A program made the position numbers and the translations under genes. 64,000 nucleotides of DNA from JBBPYC01 sp038200275. GTDB lineage: Bacteria > Pseudomonadota > Gammaproteobacteria > Burkholderiales > Burkholderiaceae_C. Under the pieces are notes generated by a model, which searched no databases, had not been told where the DNA came from, and was given only the letters and a program-made list of their open reading frames with translations. The DNA lies in NCBI GenBank assembly GCA_038200275.1, contig JBBPYC010000002.1, forward strand, positions 1 through 64,000. Reading direction: 5' to 3'. Positions 50,774 through 59,826 of the stretch are shown piece by piece (within the stretch, counting starts at the first letter, position 1; every line of letters begins with the position of its first letter).

Positions 50774-51673
50774 TCAGCCGCCGCTTGCAAAGCCCGGAAA
50801 CAGCGTCATGCCGCCGTCCACGAACAGCGTCGCGCCGGTTACGTAGTCGGCTGCATCGGATGCGAGCCAGACCGCGGCTTGAGCGATGTCGTCGGGCTCG
50901 CCGATGCGCTTGTACGGCACCAGCTTCATCAGCTCGGCATAAGCCTGCGGCGTTTGCCAGGCGGCGGTGTTGATCGGTGTGCGGATCGCGCCCGGTGCGA
51001 TGGCGTTCACACGGATGCGCAGCGGGGCGACTTCCTGCGCCAGGCTCTTCATCATCAGATCGATACCACCCTTGGATGCGGCGTAGTTCGCATGGCCCGC
51101 CCAGGGAATCATCTCGTGCACCGAGCTCATGCAGATGATCTTGCCGGTCGCCATCGATACTTTCTCATCGGGCCCGCGCCGCACGAATTCACGCAACGCG
51201 CTGCGGGCGCACAGGAACTGGCCGGTCAGATTCACCGCCAGTACTTTGTTCCATTGCTCGATCGTCATGTCGATGAACGGTGCGTCGCGTTGCAGCCCCG
51301 CGTTGCAAACCACAATGTGCAAAGTGCCGAATTCGGCGATCGCCTGCACGAACATGGCCTCGACCTCGTCTTCCCGGCTCACGTCGGCGGCAATTGCGAT
51401 CGCGCGCGAGCCGCCAGCGCGAATCTGCTGCACGACTTCATCGGCCGCAGCCGGATTCACCACGTAATTCACCACCACGTCGGCACCGGCAGCGCCAAGT
51501 GCCAGCGCAATGGCGCGGCCGATGCCCGAATTGGCACCGGTCACCAACGCGGCTTGGCCACGCAGCACGACCGGCACCGGTGAATGGGCTGCCGGTGGAC
51601 TTTGCTGCTCGGAAATCGGGTCGGAAGGTGAAGGGGCGTTGCGCGAGCTGGCGGTGTTTGGTGGATTGGCCAT
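50774..51673 (-). CDS. SDR-family oxidoreductase, glucose 1-dehydrogenase-like
   Basis: A 299-residue classical short-chain dehydrogenase. The cofactor loop is ALVTGANSGIGRAIALALGA, the NAG motif VVCNAGLQRDAPF, and the catalytic set Ser-Tyr-Lys appears in CMSSVHEMIPWAGHANYAASKGG. IGEPDDIAQAAVWLASDAAD and VDGGMTLFP are typical of glucose 1-dehydrogenases. The first 35 residues are Pro/Ser-rich and unusual. The ATG at 51673 is the first clear start; the frame stays open upstream. The surrounding SMP-30 and GMC remnants suggest that it belonged to a sugar-oxidation locus. Confidence 0.9.
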   Translation of the reverse strand: MANPPNTASSRNAPSPSDPISEQQSPPAAHSPVPVVLRGQAALVTGANSGIGRAIALALGAAGADVVVNYVVNPAAADEVVQQIRAGGSRAIAIAADVSREDEVEAMFVQAIAEFGTLHIVVCNAGLQRDAPFIDMTIEQWNKVLAVNLTGQFLCARSALREFVRRGPDEKVSMATGKIICMSSVHEMIPWAGHANYAASKGGIDLMMKSLAQEVAPLRIRVNAIAPGAIRTPINTAAWQTPQAYAELMKLVPYKRIGEPDDIAQAAVWLASDAADYVTGATLFVDGGMTLFPGFASGG

Positions 51674-52098
51674 GATGGATGGGAATTGAGCTTGGACGTT
51701 GTTGAGCGGGGCGCGCGTTGAGTGGCCAGAAATGCGGCAAGCACCTGCATCGGAACACAGGGATTGTGGACAAAACGGATTGTCCAAGGACCGCTGTTGC
51801 GCAATCGGATCGGCTTCGTGATCGCGCATGCGCGCCCGGTGGACGATGGTTGTGCTGCGCTTGAGGTCTTTGACCACGACGTCCATGACCGTTCTGTCCG
51901 CGCCTGCATTGGCACGATCATTGCAGTATTCCTGATCTTCCATTAATGCACCGCCGCTGCAAAACTGGGCGGGCGACACCCGCGCAACGATGAGCTACGG
52001 GTTATCCCGGAACATGGTTTCCCTAGCGCGAAACCTTGGGTTGGCGCGTTATCCTGTTTGGTTGGTAATCCATTCGTTAAAGAAAGACAGACAACTCA
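51674..52098. other. Intergenic stretch between the SDR gene and gltI
   Basis: It holds the divergent regulatory region for the SDR gene and the glt operon. An open frame continues the SDR frame upstream for about 100 codons (EYCNDRANAGADRTVMDVVV) but shows no recognisable domain. No RNA or terminator was identified. Confidence 0.45.
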
Positions 52099-52998
52099 AT
52101 GAACAAGCAACTCATCGCCCTCGCAGTCACAGCAGCATTGGCGACTGGCGCTTTCGCCCAAGCCAACGACACGCTGGGGAAGATCAAGTCCTCCGGCGTC
52201 GTCACGGTGGGCGTGCGCGACTCGTCGGTGCCGCTCGGCTATACCCTTGGCGGCGGCAAGTACGTCGGCTTCCATACGGAGATGGCCGAGAACATCGTTG
52301 GCGACATCAAGAAGAAGCTCAACATGCCGAACCTTGAGATGAAGCATCAGCTGATCACTTCGCAAAACCGCATCCCGCTGATCCAGAACGGCACCGTGGA
52401 CTTCGAGTGCGGCTCGACCACGAATAACGAAACACGGGCGAAAGACGTTGCGTTCGCAAACACGACTTACATGGAAGAGGTCCGCATCGCAGTCAAGAAG
52501 GATTCGGGCATCAAATCGATCACCGACCTGAAGGGCAAGAACGTCGCGACCACCACCGGCACCACCTCGGTGCAGACGCTGCGCCGCAATGAGCGTGCTG
52601 GCAACCTCGACTTCAAGGAGGTCTACGGCAAGGACCATGCAGACAGCTTTCTGCTGCTCGAGTCCGGCCGTGCCGATGCGTTCGTGATGGACGGTTCGAT
52701 CCTGGCGGGCAACATTTCTCGCTCCAAGAACCCTGGCGACTACGCGATCGTCGGCGAAGTCCTTTCGGTGGAGCCGATCGCCTGCATGCTGCGCAAAGAC
52801 GACCCGGAGATGAAGAAAGTCATCAACGACAGCATCGCACGCCAGATCAAGGACGGTTCGCTTGAAAAGCTCTACGACAAGTGGTTCCTGCAAGCGATTC
52901 CGCCGACCAACACCAAGGTCGGGCTGGCGCTGGGGCAAGGCACAAAGGACGCTTGGGCGAACTTGAACGACAAGCCGATGGAAGCCTACCGCAAGTGA
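52099..52998 (+). CDS. gltI: Glutamate/aspartate ABC transporter, substrate-binding protein
   Basis: A 299-residue periplasmic protein with a signal peptide (MNKQLIALAVTAALATGAFA). The family 3 binding-protein core is visible as LGKIKSSGVVTVGVRDSSVP, GTVDFECGSTTNNETRAKDV and LKGKNVATTTGTTSVQTLRR; this is close to GltI. It captures acidic amino acids and delivers them to GltJK. It is the first gene of the operon and is followed by a strong hairpin terminator at 53062, so it is probably expressed above the permease genes. Confidence 0.93.
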   Translation: MNKQLIALAVTAALATGAFAQANDTLGKIKSSGVVTVGVRDSSVPLGYTLGGGKYVGFHTEMAENIVGDIKKKLNMPNLEMKHQLITSQNRIPLIQNGTVDFECGSTTNNETRAKDVAFANTTYMEEVRIAVKKDSGIKSITDLKGKNVATTTGTTSVQTLRRNERAGNLDFKEVYGKDHADSFLLLESGRADAFVMDGSILAGNISRSKNPGDYAIVGEVLSVEPIACMLRKDDPEMKKVINDSIARQIKDGSLEKLYDKWFLQAIPPTNTKVGLALGQGTKDAWANLNDKPMEAYRK

Positions 52999-53061
52999 TT
53001 GGTATAACAGCCGTCTTGCGTTCGGCGTAACACGGCCTGCAAGTTTTGCAAAAAAAAACAC

Positions 53062-53093
53062 AACGCCCGCCCTGATCCACGCGGGCGTTTTTT
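53062..53093 (+). terminator. Terminator/attenuator between gltI and gltJ
   Basis: AACGCCCGC (53062-53070) pairs with GCGGGCGTT (53081-53089), followed by a T-rich run to 53093. It lies inside the operon, 60 bases after gltI. Partial read-through would give more binding protein than membrane components. Confidence 0.85.
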
Positions 53094-53169
53094 CTGGGCT
53101 TCGAACGCCCTTCCAGTCGCCGGCATTGTCCGGCCCTGAACAACAAAAGCCGAACGCGGGAGCGAACAC

Positions 53170-53925
53170 ATGGCATGGGACTGGCAGGTATTTTGCAAGG
53201 ACACGATCGAAGGCACGGTATCCCCGACGTGCTTTGGCACTGGGCGCGATCAGACATATCTCGACTGGATGATCGGTGCCTGGGGTTGGACCATTTCGGT
53301 CTCGTTCGTCGGCTTGCTGATCGCGTTGGTGGTGGGCTCGGCAGTCGGCATCATGCGCACGTTGCCGGACAGTCCGTGGCTCACGCGAATAGGCAACGTC
53401 TGGGTCGAGCTGTTTCGCAACATTCCCTTGCTGGTGCAAATCTTCCTTTGGTATCACGTGATACCGGCGTTGATCCCGCCCGCACGCGATGTGAGCCCGT
53501 TTGTGCTGGTGGTGCTCGCGCTCGGCTTTTTCACCTCGGCGCGGATCGCCGAGCAAGTGCGCTCGGGCATTCAGACCTTGCCGCGCGGGCAGCGCTACGC
53601 GGGCATGGCGGTCGGTTTCACCACATGGCAGTACTACCGCTACGTGATTTTGCCGATGGCTTACCGCATCATCATCCCACCGCTGACCAGTGAGACGATG
53701 AACATCTTCAAGAACTCGTCCGTGGCGTTCGCGGTGTCGATTCCTGAGCTGACGCAGTTCGCGATGCAGGCGGGTGAGGAAACGTCGCGCCCGATCGAGG
53801 TTTATCTGGGGGTCACGATCCTGTACGTCATCTCGGCGCTGCTTGTAAACCGGATCATGGCGTTCATCGAAAAGAGAGCGCGCGTGCCCGGCTTCGTGGT
53901 GGCTGGCGGCGGCGGGGGACACTGA
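53170..53925 (+). CDS. gltJ: Glutamate/aspartate ABC transporter permease GltJ
   Basis: A 251-residue inner-membrane permease with five predicted helices, including WTISVSFVGLLIALVVGSAV and PFVLVVLALGFFTSARIAEQ. EQVRSGIQTLPRGQRYAGMA is the EAA-loop motif that docks to the ATPase. It pairs with GltK as a heterodimeric channel for glutamate and aspartate. The ATG at 53170 starts MAWDWQVFCKDTIEGTV, the usual GltJ opening. It overlaps nothing; gltK begins two bases after its stop. Confidence 0.94.
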   Translation: MAWDWQVFCKDTIEGTVSPTCFGTGRDQTYLDWMIGAWGWTISVSFVGLLIALVVGSAVGIMRTLPDSPWLTRIGNVWVELFRNIPLLVQIFLWYHVIPALIPPARDVSPFVLVVLALGFFTSARIAEQVRSGIQTLPRGQRYAGMAVGFTTWQYYRYVILPMAYRIIIPPLTSETMNIFKNSSVAFAVSIPELTQFAMQAGEETSRPIEVYLGVTILYVISALLVNRIMAFIEKRARVPGFVVAGGGGGH

Positions 53926-53927
53926 GC

Positions 53928-54593
53928 ATGAACCTCGATTTTTCGATCTTTTCGTGGGAAGTTGTCAGCAATTTCGTGCTGGGTGGCCTCTGGTTCAGCC
54001 TGATCCTGACCTTGATCTCCACCGCAGGTGGCATCGTTTTTGGCACCCTGCTTGCGCTGATGCGGCTCTCCGGCCTGAAATGGCTCGACATCCCGGCTGC
54101 GATCTATGTGAACGGCATGCGCAGCATCCCGCTCGTGATGGTGATTCTGTGGTTCTTTTTGCTGGTGCCGTTTCTGATCGGCCGGCCGATTGGCGCTGAG
54201 TACTCAGCCATCATCACGTTCATTGCGTTCGAAGCGGCTTACTTCAGCGAGATCATGCGCGCCGGCATTCAGTCGATCTCGCGCGGTCAGGTGCACGCAG
54301 GGCAAGCAGTCGGCATGACCTATGCGCAGAACATGAAACTGGTGGTGCTGCCGCAGGCGTTTCGCAACATGCTGCCGGTACTGCTGACGCAGACCATCAT
54401 CTTGTTTCAGGACACGTCGCTGGTTTATGCAATCGGTGCGCGTGACTTGCTCAAAGGCTTCGTGACGCTCGGCTCCACGCTGGGTCGGCCGATCGAGTCT
54501 TATTTGATGGCTGCGTTGGTCTATCTCGTGATCTGCTTTGCGCTGTCCTGGCTCGTCAAGCAGCTGCACAAGAAGATTGCCATCATCCGTTGA
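53928..54593 (+). CDS. gltK: Glutamate/aspartate ABC transporter permease GltK
   Basis: A 221-residue permease starting MNLDFSIFSWEVVSNFVLGG, typical of GltK. It has five predicted helices and the EAA loop RAGIQSISRGQVHAGQAVGM. It forms the channel with GltJ. gltL follows, its ATG 13 bases after this stop. Length and motifs are normal. Confidence 0.95.
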   Translation: MNLDFSIFSWEVVSNFVLGGLWFSLILTLISTAGGIVFGTLLALMRLSGLKWLDIPAAIYVNGMRSIPLVMVILWFFLLVPFLIGRPIGAEYSAIITFIAFEAAYFSEIMRAGIQSISRGQVHAGQAVGMTYAQNMKLVVLPQAFRNMLPVLLTQTIILFQDTSLVYAIGARDLLKGFVTLGSTLGRPIESYLMAALVYLVICFALSWLVKQLHKKIAIIR

Positions 54594-54605
54594 TTGGAGA
54601 AAAAA

Positions 54606-55355
54606 ATGACCGAACGAATGATTGAGATCAAGAACGTCTCGAAGTGGTACGGCCCGGTGCAAGTGTTGAACAACTGCTCGGTCACCATCAGCAAAGGCGA
54701 TGTGGTGGTCGTGTGTGGGCCATCGGGCTCGGGCAAGTCCACGCTGATCAAGACTGTGAATGCGCTGGAACCGTTTCAAGAAGGCGAGATCACCGTCAAC
54801 GGGATTCCGCTGCACGACCCGAAGACGAACCTGCCAAAGCTGCGCTCAAAGGTCGGCATGGTGTTCCAGCATTTCGAGCTGTTTCCGCACTTGTCGGTCA
54901 CCGAGAACCTCACGATCGCGCAGATCAAGGTGCTTGGACGCACGTCGGACGAAGCCAGGACGCGGGGCTTGAAGATGCTCGACCGGGTTGGCTTGATGGC
55001 GCACAAGGACAAGTTTCCCGGTCAGCTGTCGGGCGGCCAGCAGCAGCGTGTGGCAATCGCGCGTGCGCTGTCAATGGATCCGATCGTGATGCTGTTCGAC
55101 GAGCCGACGTCTGCGCTTGATCCGGAGATGGTCGGTGAAGTGCTCGACGTGATGGTTCGGCTGGCCAGCGAGGGCATGACGATGATGGTGGTTACGCACG
55201 AGATGGGCTTTGCGCGCAAGGTAGCGAATCGCGTGATCTTCATCGACGTCGGCGGCAAGATTCTGGAAGACTGTCCGAAAGACGAGTTCTTCGGCGACAT
55301 CGAAGCACGCCAACCCCGCACGCGCGACTTCCTCGCAAAGATCCTGCATCACTGA
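54606..55355 (+). CDS. gltL: Glutamate/aspartate ABC transporter ATPase GltL
   Basis: A 249-residue ATPase with Walker A VCGPSGSGKSTLIKTV, signature LSGGQQQRVAIARALS, Walker B VMLFDEPTSALD and the switch His in VVTHEMGF. This is the GlnQ/GltL-type polar amino acid uptake subfamily. GGAG lies six bases before the ATG at 54606, which fixes the start rather than the TTG at 54594. It is the last gene of gltIJKL. Two hairpins follow at 55387-55440. Confidence 0.95.
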   Translation: MTERMIEIKNVSKWYGPVQVLNNCSVTISKGDVVVVCGPSGSGKSTLIKTVNALEPFQEGEITVNGIPLHDPKTNLPKLRSKVGMVFQHFELFPHLSVTENLTIAQIKVLGRTSDEARTRGLKMLDRVGLMAHKDKFPGQLSGGQQQRVAIARALSMDPIVMLFDEPTSALDPEMVGEVLDVMVRLASEGMTMMVVTHEMGFARKVANRVIFIDVGGKILEDCPKDEFFGDIEARQPRTRDFLAKILHH

Positions 55356-55386
55356 ACAGGCTGAGCCAGCGACAAAATTCACTGCG

Positions 55387-55440
55387 CCCGGATTTACCCA
55401 GTGCGGGTAAGTCCGGGTCGTGCGGGCGTTGCAATGCCCG
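55387..55440 (+). terminator. Tandem hairpins after gltL
   Basis: CCCGGATTTACCC (55387-55399) pairs with GGGTAAGTCCGGG (55405-55417), one G-T pair. A second small stem, CGGGC/GCCCG, follows at 55423-55440. No T tract is present, so the termination role is inferred from position. Confidence 0.6.
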
Positions 55441-55486
55441 TGTTCTCCCGGATGCGGCAGCTGATATCAGTGCCTACCATCGGTGG

Positions 55487-55957
55487 ATGCCGGACTTGCA
55501 GTCATCAACGCAGCAGATGGTGCAACCCCGCGAAAGCCGCATCTTGACCGAGACCGATCACGTCCGGATCTTCAACCTGCTGCAGCGCGAATCAAGACGC
55601 GGTGTGGGCCATAACGCGATTGCCGACCTGATCGACAGCGCCGAGTTGGTCAGTCCGCAGCATGTGCCGGCAGACGTGATCACGATGGGAAGTCGGGTGC
55701 TGGTTGCAGCAGCAGATGGCCTGCCTTCAGGCCCGCCCGCTGAGGCCGTTGCGCATCGCGAACTGACGTTGTGTTATCCGGAAGATGCGGATCCGGCTGC
55801 CGGCAAGTTATCGGTGCTGACACCGGCCGGTGCGTGCCTGCTTGGCCGCAAGGTTGGCGACGTGGCGCGTTGGAGCACACCCGAAGGTGGCCACGGCTTG
55901 GCGACGATCGTGGCGGTGCTGTTTCAGCCAGAAGCAAACGGCGATTACGTTGCTTGA
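55487..55957 (+). CDS. Rnk/GreA-C-terminal-domain protein
   Basis: A 156-residue protein. After a 20-residue polar head comes ILTETDHVRIFNLLQ, typical of Rnk, the regulator of nucleoside diphosphate kinase. The C-terminal half is a GreA/GreB-type FKBP-like domain: RELTLCYPEDADPAAGKLSV and LTPAGACLLGRKVGDVARW. Rnk-type proteins bind RNA polymerase and lack the coiled-coil of GreA. Cell role here is not known. Start at 55487 (ATG), 46 bases after the glt hairpins. Confidence 0.85.
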   Translation: MPDLQSSTQQMVQPRESRILTETDHVRIFNLLQRESRRGVGHNAIADLIDSAELVSPQHVPADVITMGSRVLVAAADGLPSGPPAEAVAHRELTLCYPEDADPAAGKLSVLTPAGACLLGRKVGDVARWSTPEGGHGLATIVAVLFQPEANGDYVA

Positions 55958-56027
55958 GCTCAGCACATTGCGCTAGACGGGCGCTTCTCCTTCACAACAT
56001 CTCAGTACCGACCACAGCATGCATGCA

Positions 56028-56463
56028 ATGAACACCCGGTCGATCGCCCTGCTTGCCCTGTTCGGCCTGGCCGCTGCCTTCTCGTACTTGCGGGACGCAG
56101 CGCACATCACCAACAGCTTCTACAGCGGTGCAGGCGCCTCACTATGGACCGACGCAGCAGGTCAAGTCGCGCGATGGCTCGATTGACGGCGAGTTGGTCG
56201 GGCGCATGGTGCCCGGCGGCAAATTCTCGAAGCTTCAGATCGGCATGAAGATGCCTGGAGTGCTGGCGCCGGTCGGCGGTATGGACGGCCATGAGACCGG
56301 CAAGTGCTGGATTCCATTTTATCTTGCCGGCGATGCGCGTCGGATCGAGGCGTTTTACAAAGGCGAAGGCTGCCTGACCTTCACCGGCGGCAACGCCTGG
56401 GGCGGCGGCGAGAACCGCTTGACTCGCATCATGGGCACCCAGCGCACCGACTGTATGGAGTAG
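56028..56463 (+). pseudogene. Small secreted protein, apparently frameshifted
   Basis: A hydrophobic leader (NTRSIALLALFGLAAAFSYL) begins at 56028 in one frame and runs into FYSGAGASLWTD. The next frame carries a distinct domain: DGSIDGELVGRMVPGGKFSK, LQIGMKMPGVLAPVGGMDGH and GGNAWGGGENRLTRIMG, up to the stop at 56463. Neither frame alone makes a complete exported protein. A shift near 56135-56160 joins the two. The family is not recognised. Either a true mutation or a sequence error could explain it. Confidence 0.6.
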
Positions 56464-56470
56464 CCTGAAA

Positions 56471-56500
56471 AGCCGACGCAGCCCTGAGACAGCGTCGGCT
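56471..56500 (-). terminator. Rho-independent terminator of the TRAP operon
   Basis: On the minus strand AGCCGACGC (plus 56492-56500) pairs with GCGTCGGCT (56471-56479) around a 12-base loop and is followed by TTTT. It lies 14 bases after the dctP stop. Confidence 0.85.
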
Positions 56501-56513
56501 TGCTGGCACTGCT

Positions 56514-57563
56514 TTACTGCTTGCGTGCAGCAATTGCTTTTTCGGCCTTGGTCACCAGTTCAGCACCGATCTGTGACTTCCATTTGTCATACACCGCCCG
56601 CGTGTCCTTGACGAACGCATCGCGTTGGGCCGGGCTGAGTTCGGTAACGGTCACGCCCATCCCAGCGATGTCCTTCAGCAGGGGCTGCCCCGGTTCGTCC
56701 AGCCCCTTGCGCGCGATCACGATCTCCTGCTTGCCCGCATCGACGGCTGCCTGACGCACGATCTTTTGATCTTCTGCCGTCCAGGCAGCCCAAACATCCT
56801 TGTTCACCACGAACACCAGTGGATCGGCGACGTAGTGCCACATCGTGACGTACTTCTGGCCGACGTTTTGCAGTTTGGCGGCAGTGAAGATCGACATCGG
56901 GTTTTCCTGGCCGTCGACTGCGCCGCTTGCAAAAGCCGGCTGTGCGTCGGCCCAGCTCATCTGGGTGGGATTGGCACCGAGTGCAGTGAACGTGTCCAGG
57001 AACAGTGGCGAGCCGACCACGCGAATCTTCATGCCTTTCAAATCCTCTGGGGACTGCACCGAGCGCTTCGAGTTGGTCAGCTCCCGGTAGCCGTTTTCAC
57101 CCCAGGCCAGCGGCACCACACCAGCCGACTCAAGCGTGGCGAACATGTCCTTGCCGACCTCGCCCTGCGTCAACGCATCGATGGCACGGTAATCGGGCAT
57201 CAAAAACGGCAGCGAAAACAAGTTGAGTTGCTTGACCTGTGGCGACCAGTTGATGGTTGAGCCGACTGCCAGGTCGATCACGCCCTGGCGCAGCGCGCTG
57301 AACTCTCTTGTTTGGTCGCCCTGAACCAGCGACACGCCCGGATAAAGCTTGATGTTGATGCGCCCACTGGTTCGCTCCTTCACCAGATCGGCCCAGATTT
57401 CGCCGCCCTTGCCCCACGGGAATGCGGTGCCCACCACCAGCGACATCTTGTATTCGGGTCGGTAGTTGCTGCTGTCCTTGGCTTGAGCAAACGCCATCGG
57501 CGCGCTGGCCAGGGTCGCGGCAGCCAGCGCCACCGTGGTCATGATCGTTCGAATCTTCGTCAT
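56514..57563 (-). CDS. TRAP transporter solute-binding protein, DctP family
   Basis: A 349-residue periplasmic protein with a signal peptide (MTTVALAAATLASAPMAFAQ). SLVVGTAFPWGKGGEIWADL and TSGRINIKLYPGVSLVQGDQ are typical openings of DctP proteins; the central LKGMKIRVVGSPLFLDTFTA carries the conserved Arg that binds carboxylates. It supplies ligand, most often an organic acid, to the DctQM channel encoded upstream. GAGGAG lies about ten bases before the ATG at 57563. The substrate cannot be named from sequence. It ends the Q-M-P operon. Confidence 0.93.
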   Translation of the reverse strand: MTKIRTIMTTVALAAATLASAPMAFAQAKDSSNYRPEYKMSLVVGTAFPWGKGGEIWADLVKERTSGRINIKLYPGVSLVQGDQTREFSALRQGVIDLAVGSTINWSPQVKQLNLFSLPFLMPDYRAIDALTQGEVGKDMFATLESAGVVPLAWGENGYRELTNSKRSVQSPEDLKGMKIRVVGSPLFLDTFTALGANPTQMSWADAQPAFASGAVDGQENPMSIFTAAKLQNVGQKYVTMWHYVADPLVFVVNKDVWAAWTAEDQKIVRQAAVDAGKQEIVIARKGLDEPGQPLLKDIAGMGVTVTELSPAQRDAFVKDTRAVYDKWKSQIGAELVTKAEKAIAARKQ

Positions 57564-57639
57564 CTCAAAAGTCTCCTCTTTCCATGGAAAACACCACTCG
57601 CACAAACCAAGTGGGACAAGGTGCCGATACGGCAGGCTG

Positions 57640-58938
57640 TCAATAGCCCAGCTTCTGCGGCAGCCACAGCGCCAGTTGCGGCCAAGTCATTACCGCCAGC
57701 GTGACCACGAACATCGCCGCCACGAGCCAGAGCACCCAGCGCACCGTCTCGTCGATGCCAACCCGGGCGATCCGGCACGACACCATCAGGTTGACCGCCA
57801 GGGGTGGCGTGAATTGACCCAGCGCGACCAGCAACGTCAGCAGCACGCCGAACCAGACCACATCCCATTGGTAGTGTTGCACGATCGGCACGAGCAGCGG
57901 AACGAAGATCAGAAAGATCGAAACGCCGTCCAGGAACATGCCGACCACGACCAGCAGCAACACCAGCAGCACCAGCACACCGTACTCGCCGAGCCCGGCG
58001 CCGACGATCGCACGCGTCACCGGATCGATGACGCCCAACGTGGACAGCGAATACGCAAAGATGCCGGCCAGCGCAACAACGATCAGGATCACCGCGGACA
58101 ACTCGCCCGATTCGCGCAGGATCACGAACAGATCGCGCACGCGGATGGTCCGGTGCACCACCATGCCAATGAATAGTCCGTAGAACACCGCGACCACGGC
58201 GGCTTCCGTCGGCGTGAACCAGCCTGCGCGCATGCCGCCCAGGATCAATACCGGCGCGACCAGCCCCCAGGCGGATTCGCGCAGACTGCGCCAGAACGGC
58301 GGGCGCGGCTCTTCCGTCCCGATGCGCCCCATGCCGTGCCGGCGCGCAAGCCACACGCTCGGGATCATCAGCGACAGCCCGACCAGCACACCCGGGATCA
58401 GGCCGGCGGCGAACAGCGCAGGCACCGAGGCGCCCGGCACCAGCACCGAATAGACGATGAACGCGATCGACGGCGGGATCAGGATGTCGGTGGCGGCTGC
58501 AGCGCCAACGACGCTGGCCGAGAACGCGGGTGGATAGCCAGCACGCGACATGGCCGCGATCATCACGCCGCCCACCGCCGCTGCCGTGGCTGGCCCAGAG
58601 CCGGAGATGCCGCCCAGAAACATCGCCACACCGATCGCCACCACCGGCAGCATGCCCGGACCACGGCCCACGATCGCGATTGCAAAGTTCACGAGCCGTG
58701 CGGCCACGCCGGAACGGTCGAAGATGGAGCCGACCAGCACAAACATCGGGATTGCGAGCAGCGGGTACTTGCCCAGACCGGCATAGAAATTTTGCGGCAC
58801 CGCAAGCAGACCGAACCATTGTGCGTACTGGTTCGCAAGCGCGATGCAGGCTGCACCGGCCAGCCCCATCGCAGCGCCGATCGGCACGCCGGCCAGCATC
58901 ATCAGCAGAAACGCCGCGAACAGCAGGGTCGCGATCAT
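57640..58938 (-). CDS. TRAP transporter large permease, DctM family
   Basis: A 432-residue membrane protein with about 12 predicted helices. LAIPMFVLVGSIFDRSGVAA, VAMFLGGISGSGPATAAAVG and FLDGVSIFLIFVPLLVPIVQ are DctM signatures. It is the Na+-driven transport subunit. The ATG at 58938 overlaps the dctQ stop by four bases, which sets the start. Length matches the family (about 425-440). Confidence 0.95.
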   Translation of the reverse strand: MIATLLFAAFLLMMLAGVPIGAAMGLAGAACIALANQYAQWFGLLAVPQNFYAGLGKYPLLAIPMFVLVGSIFDRSGVAARLVNFAIAIVGRGPGMLPVVAIGVAMFLGGISGSGPATAAAVGGVMIAAMSRAGYPPAFSASVVGAAAATDILIPPSIAFIVYSVLVPGASVPALFAAGLIPGVLVGLSLMIPSVWLARRHGMGRIGTEEPRPPFWRSLRESAWGLVAPVLILGGMRAGWFTPTEAAVVAVFYGLFIGMVVHRTIRVRDLFVILRESGELSAVILIVVALAGIFAYSLSTLGVIDPVTRAIVGAGLGEYGVLVLLVLLLVVVGMFLDGVSIFLIFVPLLVPIVQHYQWDVVWFGVLLTLLVALGQFTPPLAVNLMVSCRIARVGIDETVRWVLWLVAAMFVVTLAVMTWPQLALWLPQKLGY

Positions 58939-59540
58939 GGTGTGGTCATGTGAGCAGCCAACGCGCTGCTCGCACGCCAGCGGCGCCGCAGAAAGCCGAT
59001 TGCGCGCAGCGTGATTGCGAAAGCGATGATCGGCAGCCAGATTGAGTACCACCACTGTGGCACGCCGATGCCGGGGGATGTCTCACCGAAACGGTAGTCG
59101 TCCCAGACCAGCCGGATGCTGAGGACGGTCAGCAGACCAAACAGCAACGTGACCATCGCGGCGCCAAACAGCGCGAGCCGGCGCTGGCGCTGCAGCGAAC
59201 CGCGTGCGGAGAAGAATTCAATGCGGATATGGCGGTCCCGCGCCACCGCGGCGGAGCCGGCGACCATGGCCAGCACGATCATCAGGAACACCGAGAACTC
59301 TTCGGTCCAGGCAAATGAGCTGTCGGTGAAGTAACGCACGAGCACGTTCGCAAACGTGATCAACGCCAGCGCCGCCATGATCAGCACGGTCAGCCAGTCC
59401 TCAATCGCAAGCGGCACGTGCGACGGCTCCGGCGGGGGTTCCAAGAAGGGGGGGCGCTCGGCGCCGAGCGGATGCGTGGGCGCCAGCGGCGGGTTCGGCG
59501 CAGCGCCTAACGTCGCCGGCGCTGAGGTCGGATCGGACAT
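58935..59540 (-). CDS. TRAP transporter small permease, DctQ family
   Basis: A 201-residue protein. The first 45 residues are Pro-rich and likely cytosolic; four predicted helices follow, including WLTVLIMAALALITFANVLV and FSVFLMIVLAMVAGSAAVAR. RDRHIRIEFF is the usual DctQ motif. It stabilises DctM. The long head is unusual. It is the first gene of the operon and overlaps dctM by four bases. The start may lie further in. Confidence 0.9.
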   Translation of the reverse strand: MSDPTSAPATLGAAPNPPLAPTHPLGAERPPFLEPPPEPSHVPLAIEDWLTVLIMAALALITFANVLVRYFTDSSFAWTEEFSVFLMIVLAMVAGSAAVARDRHIRIEFFSARGSLQRQRRLALFGAAMVTLLFGLLTVLSIRLVWDDYRFGETSPGIGVPQWWYSIWLPIIAFAITLRAIGFLRRRWRASSALAAHMTTP

Positions 59541-59826
59541 CGAAATTTGCGGATGGGGGTTCGAGATGGCCTGCGCTTGGCTGAGTCATCGCTCAAGCAA
59601 AGGCTTGGGGCGCGGTGGCGACCGACATCGTAGCCGGGCGACCCACCGGGCTCAGGTGGGAGTATCCCGCACACGCCAACTGCTGCGCATTGTTTTTTGC
59701 TTTATATTTGATAGCACACAATCAAGCAAGGACTAGCGGCTTTGGCTTGTTTTGCTTGATTTGTGAAGATCTGCTGCGTCTGCGCTGCTTGCGCAATCAA
59801 GGCGCGGGTTGAACGAAAATAGGTTC

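Noticed and set aside
51765..51790. DnaA-box-like TGTGGACAA upstream of the SDR gene
   Set aside because: It differs from the consensus at a core position and lies away from replication genes.
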